DNA of 44,879 bases from Candidatus Gastranaerophilales bacterium. Its GTDB lineage: Bacteria > Cyanobacteriota > Vampirovibrionia > Gastranaerophilales > Gastranaerophilaceae. Below the pieces are notes generated by a model. It searched no databases and had not been told where the DNA came from. It was given only the letters and a program-made list of their open reading frames with translations. The stretch lies in contig JAJPXE010000114.1 in assembly GCA_021205645.1 (NCBI GenBank), positions 1-44,879 of the forward strand, given 5' to 3'. How positions within the stretch are numbered: the first letter of the stretch is position 1; each line of letters begins with the position of its first letter. The position numbers and the translations under genes are program-made. This document shows, piece after piece, positions 40,296-44,879 of this stretch.

Positions 40296-43200
40296 TCTGC
40301 TTTCAAGGAGATAAAAGATGGAACAAGTATAGCTGAGAAGGCGCTTCAGGCTTTTAGTACAACGATTGGCAAGGCCAAAGATGCAGAAGTTGATTTTGCC
40401 TCTGGCTTTAGCACTGGTAGTATTGTAAGTTGGGGGACTGCTATTGTTGCCATTATTGCGGCTGTGGTGGTTCAGTATCAACAATATAAACAATCTCTCC
40501 TTGAGGCAGTGCAGGCCGCTGAAGAATCTTTAACTTCTTGGAATGAACAAAACGATTCTCTTGAAGAGTACAAAGAACGTGTTGAGGAACTGAGAACTTC
40601 ATTAGACTCCGGCAATCTCACTGAGGAAGAAGCTTACGATGCTAAGACTGAACTGCTTGAGATTCAAGATGCGCTAAGTGAATCTTATGGAGTTTCTGCC
40701 GACGCACTAAACTTGTTAAACGGTGAGATGAAAACTCAGCTTGAATTAATAGATAGCTTGGGTGTAGCCGAGGCTAATCGAGAATTGACAGCAAATAAAG
40801 AAGGTATTGACGAGGCAACTAAGCAAATGGAGACGTTGCGTAACTACTTCGCAGATGTTGACGCAATGGATGCAGAGACTTTAGATGCAGTACAAAAAAT
40901 TGTAGACAAGTACGACGATTTGTCTTTACTCCAGAATGAGAATGGGACATATAGAATAACATTTACTGGAGATGCTACCCAAGCCACAGAGACTATGGAT
41001 GCTTTGGCTATAGACCTTCGTGCATTAGAAGACGACGTTGGAGAAAACGCCATTCTCGACTCGCTTCTTAGTTATACGTCCGATTCTTACAACGCCGCGA
41101 AAGAAGTTTTGGATACCTATCAGAGCGTTTATGATGAAGCTTGGCTTGCAAAGTTAGTCACCGACACTTCCAAGGTTGCGGACAATCTTTCCGAGGGGCT
41201 TACGCTCCCAGAAGGAGTTACTACTTATTCAGACCTTTACGAGAAATATGCTGAAGCTGTTGAGGACTACAATGAAGCTCTTGAAGATGGAGACGCTTCT
41301 AAAATTAAGGGAGCTAAAGACCAGTTTGACGCTGTAGATACTGTTGTCCAAGACCTGATGGGCGACGACAACATGGGCGGCTACGGTGATTTGTTCAACG
41401 AGATAGCCGACAGCCTTGATACTGCTTCGATTGCCGCACAAGATTTCAACAACGCTTTAAGCGGGGATTCTTTGCAAAGTGCCATAAGTGAAATTGATGG
41501 CTGGAGCGCTGATGAATTAAGCAATCAAATTTTCGACTTAGCTAATGCCAGCAATTCCTTAGTTGACATCTGGAGTTGGGGCGGAGATGAAGTATCCGGT
41601 TCGCTAGTTCAAATTATGGATGCGGCAGAAGAAGCCGGGGTCGTTACCAGTGAAAATGGGCAGTATACAGAGGAGCAAATCAACACGGTTATCAGTCTCC
41701 TTGAATCTCTCGGCTATATTACATCCGATGTTATTGAAAGCTCTGCTCTCTCAGTCGATGACCTTACCACAGCTTACGCTTCTGCCGAAGAAACAGTTGA
41801 GGGCCTAACAACAGCAATGAGCGAATCGGCTTCTGCCACTGGGCTTTCAGCGGACTCAATTAGCTTAGTAGAATCGGCCTTTGAGGGGCTGGACGACTAC
41901 GACGCTGCCGCACTGTTTGAGACAACTGCCAATGGCGTACATTTAAATAGAGAAGAATTAGAGCGGCTGAATGAAGAATACAGAGAGCAAGAGGCTGCAA
42001 AGTATTCAGATACGCTGGCAGACTTGAATGAGCAGTTATATGACGCACAGGCAGCCCTTGAAGCGGCTGGTGATGACCAAGAGGCGTATAATGCGGCGCT
42101 GAGTGACATTTCTTCGATTGAAACGCAAATTCAAGAAGTGCAGTTGTTGCAAGCACAATATGAAGGGCTTACTTCGGCCTACAATGATTTTGTGAATGCA
42201 CAAAGCGCGTCCGATGAACGTGATGCGTATGCAAACATTGGCGACAGTTATGAGGATTTAAATGACCTCATTAACGCCGGATGGGTCGGGGACTCAGAGA
42301 TTACAGAGTATCTTGATTTGTTGATTGCCGCCGATAAACGTACACAGGATAATTATGAAGACTGGAAACTCTTAACAAAAACTATCGAGGGAACCAATTA
42401 CAGCCTGATGGATTTCTTTCAATATGATGATGACTCTGGAGATTTGACTGTAAACGGGCTTGCGAACTTTTTGGACTCTCTGGATGCGTTGTTCGGAGAC
42501 GATATTATTAATATGGCCGAGGATGGCAGCTTCGCGCTTGACCTAACGGGAGAAAAGATTACAGAGGTTGCCGAGGGGCTTGGAACAACCGAGGAATTTC
42601 TTGAGTTAGTCGGTAAGGCCCTTATTGACGCGGGCATTGACGTAAAATTCGACGATGCCGCCGAGAGTTCGTCCACTCTTGCAGATGAAGTTCAGGAAGT
42701 GCAGACAGCTATCGCAGAGACGGCAGATACTGTCCAGGATGCTACTGATTCGTTGCGTGAAATGGGAGAGCTTGACGGCTTTACTTACAACCTCGATACA
42801 GACCTTGAGGGCATTACTGAGCAATTAACTGCCGCCAAAGAAGCCTTGTTGGATGAAAACGGTGAGATTAAGTTTGAAGCGGATACAGATGAGTATCAAG
42901 ACGCTATAACTATTCTTACTGCCCTTATACAAAAACAGCAAGAGCTTGAGAATGCAGACCGCGCTATTGTGCAAGTTGATGTTTCTGAAGCCAGCAGTGA
43001 TGTTGGAGAATTGGCGCGAGATATTCAAACACTCCAGGGCCAGCTTGATAATTATGAGGCCAATCTTAATATTGGTGCCGACACTTCTGATGCAGAAGAA
43101 CGTATCATTCAATATGTTGAAGAAGTTCAGACGCGGCTTGAAAACCTTGACGAGCAAACGGTAATAGACCTTGGGCTTGACGATGAGGATTTCCAGGCGG

Positions 43201-44487
43201 CACTTTCTAATGTAGCTAATACAGATATTGAAGCTGGCGCGACAGTTTCTCAGGAAGATTTAGATACTATCCAGGGCAAAATTGATGGAATCAGTGAAGA
43301 AGCACTAATTTCAGTTGGGCTGGCTGAAGACTCTGCAACAGCAGAGGAAACGCTAGAAGATATCCAAACTACCGTTGAGACGTTAAATGCTACACCAGAT
43401 GTTTCTATCACAGTTACAGTGACGACAAATGGGGCAGAAGAACTCGATAGTGTTCGCGCCGGATTGGAGTCCGTATCTGAATTTAGCGAAACGCAACAAA
43501 CTGCAAGCGGCGTTGTCGAATGGGCAAATGACGCCGGTGAAGTTGAAGAATATGCAGAGGTAGAGAAACAATCCAGCGGCACAGTTGCATGGGTGAATGA
43601 TGCCGCTTTGATAAATGCGTATATCAATCAAATGAAGTATGCCAGTGGCACAGTTGTTTGGTCGAATGATATTTCAAAGGTTAGGACTAGCTTTACTGCC
43701 ACCGGAACCGTGAAGTGGAATAACGCAAGCTCATATCTTGGAACTGCTCATGCGGCTGGTACGGCGGCGGCAAGGGGGAACTGGGGGCTTCCTGAAGACG
43801 AGGAGAATGTTCTCGTGGGGGAGGTAGCACCAGAACTTGTAGTTGACGTTAATTCTGGCCGGTATTATACCGTAGGAAACGATGGGGCAGAATTTGTAAA
43901 CCTACCAAGGAATTCGATCGTGTTCAACCACAAGCAAACCGAGGAAATATTACGTTATGGGCATATTGATTCGCGTGGTCATGCACTGGTTGAAGGAACT
44001 GCTTTGTATAGCGCCTCTGGAAGTTTGCACACAAGTACAAGCAGCACATCCAGTGCGAGTAAAAAATCAAGTAGCTCCAGTAGCAGTAGCTCAAAATCCA
44101 GTTCCAGTTCCAGCTCTAGCAGTTCTTCAAGCTCCAAGAAGTCTAGCAGCTCAAGCAGTTCGTCCTCGGCGGCGGCAGAGGCCGAAATTTATGACTGGAT
44201 AAGTGTTCTCCTTGATAGAATTGAAGCCCAAATTGAGTCTCTTGACCGTACTGCATCGAGCGCATACAAGAACTCTACAACGCGGCTAAATGCAACTCGA
44301 AGTGAAATTTCTGCGATTACGAATGAGATTGCTACACAACAATCTGCGTATGATTATTATATGCAGAAAGCTAATTCGGTTGGCCTGTCGAGCTATTACA
44401 AAAACCTCGTACAAAATGGCGACATTAAGATAACAGAAGTCTCAAGTGAAAGTACACAGGAAAAGATAGATGAGTATACCGAATGGT
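40296..44487 (+). CDS. Tail tape measure protein, exon 4
   Basis: 1397 codons plus one base. It starts SAFKEIKDGTSIAEKALQAF with a hydrophobic helix (IVSWGTAIVAIIAAVVVQYQ), then a very long helical region. Near the end, four related units (ASGVVEWAND, SSGTVAWVND, ASGTVVWSND, ATGTVKWNN) precede a region typical of gut phage tape measures (GTAAARGNWGLPEDEENVLV, YTVGNDGAEFVNLP, NSIVFNHKQTEEIL). A serine run (about 44037-44170) acts as linker before a helical end that stops at EYTEW. The joined protein is already over 3000 residues and continues past intron 4. Confidence 0.85.
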
Positions 44488-44879
44488 GAATTTTTTTGTG
44501 CCCCGTTGCCTATTGTTAGGTGACGGTATTCTATTTAATTGCTGGAATATCCTAAAATTAACCAAACTACAGCGTGAGGATGAAATAAGCCTGGGCGCGA
44601 ATGTTGCGAAAGCAGAAAAAATTGGTTAAATAAGTACATGAGTAAAATCTAAATGCTTATGGGAGAAACGTCTGTGAGAGCAGGCGCTTTTTTTGTGCCC
44701 AAAATGGACAATCAGCAGCGAAGCTTCGAACAGAAGAACGTTCAACGACTATCCCTGAGATGGGAGTAGGGCCGCAAGCGGTTGGCGGCTCGAAAAGGTA
44801 GACTATGTAAATTTGATTTTATTGGCGTTATATTGCGTTACAATAAAAAGGATACGTTTATGTTAGTAGAGAATCAATA
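44488..44879 (+). ncRNA. Group I intron 4 of the tape measure gene, partial
   Basis: The first part of an intron cut by the window edge. Textbook core elements are seen: P-like TTAATTGCTGGAATATCC (from about 44536), Q GGACAATCAGCAGCGAAGC (44706-44724), and R GTTCAACGACTATCCC (GACTAT 44747-44752). The matching ATAGTC has not appeared by 44879, so P7 closes outside the window; a CGAAAAGGTA segment at 44791-44800 matches the same place in introns 1 and 2. The exon ends GAATGG-T, with U before the site, and tape measures usually continue with Tyr there. Confidence 0.8.
44860..44879 (+). CDS. Possible start of an intron 4 reading frame, cut by window edge
   Basis: ATG at 44860 follows AAAAGG after an AT-rich stretch, in the P8-loop region of intron 4, where homing endonuclease genes are often inserted. 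Only six codons (MLVENQ) are visible, so identity cannot be given. Confidence 0.35.

Noticed and set aside
1..44879. CRISPR array, tRNA genes, insertion sequences
   Set aside because: No regular spaced repeats, cloverleaf-like stretch, transposase or terminal inverted repeats were noticed.

Overview
This window is a contiguous stretch of a tailed double-stranded DNA phage (or prophage) of a low-to-middle GC Firmicute, most likely a gut clostridium. The evidence is the strong AGGAGG-type ribosome sites, frequent TTG and GTG starts, consensus sigma-A promoters, clostridial-type accessory proteins and a siphovirus order of genes. Almost everything is on the + strand. No tRNA, rRNA or CRISPR was seen.

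Layout. Positions 1-569 are a non-coding leader with a perfect promoter (487-515). Positions 570-4915 hold an early operon of small genes: a BRO/KilAC antirepressor, a Lar-like zinc protein, a DUF6378-like protein, several unknowns and dUTPase. Positions 4949-8965 hold a single-polypeptide, YonO-like DNA-directed RNA polymerase with a DxDGD motif, split by a group I intron, followed by a zinc-ribbon protein. Positions 9120-10507 hold a ClpP-like protease, an HU-like protein and two small proteins. Positions 10579-20039 are the packaging and head module: a probable small terminase, a large terminase with an intein in its Walker A motif, portal, protease-scaffold with a nested scaffold start, decoration protein and major capsid protein. 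Positions 20060-28058 are head-tail joining and tail genes. They include a free-standing GIY-YIG endonuclease, a second intron-split gene, the tail tube and a RuvC-like resolvase. From 28077 to the window end lies one giant tape-measure gene.

The remarkable feature is the density of self-splicing elements. I see six group I introns and one intein. Four of the introns lie in the tape-measure gene, so its exons are 28077-32476, 33041-33415, 35698-35875 and 40296-44487 and the gene continues past the window. Introns 1 and 2 of this gene are sister copies with compensatory changes in their stems. Intron 2 carries a zinc-ribbon nuclease-type homing endonuclease in the loop of a 13-bp stem. Intron 3 is about 4.4 kb and carries an island of genes on both strands with its own consensus promoters and terminators: a 28-residue cationic peptide gene, a two-gene + strand unit, and a three-gene - strand operon (SHOCT membrane protein, zinc-ribbon protein, unknown 441-residue protein). 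It has no recognisable homing endonuclease. This looks like a group I intron used as a carrier for accessory (moron-type) genes inside an essential late gene, and is my best candidate for a previously undescribed arrangement.

How it fits together (inference): host sigma-A promoters drive the early operon and the intron-borne island, while the phage polymerase probably drives the tightly packed late genes. The late transcripts must then splice several times, and the terminase must protein-splice, before virions can form. Exon boundaries were placed by protein continuity and P1 pairing and are uncertain by a few bases, most of all for tape-measure intron 3.
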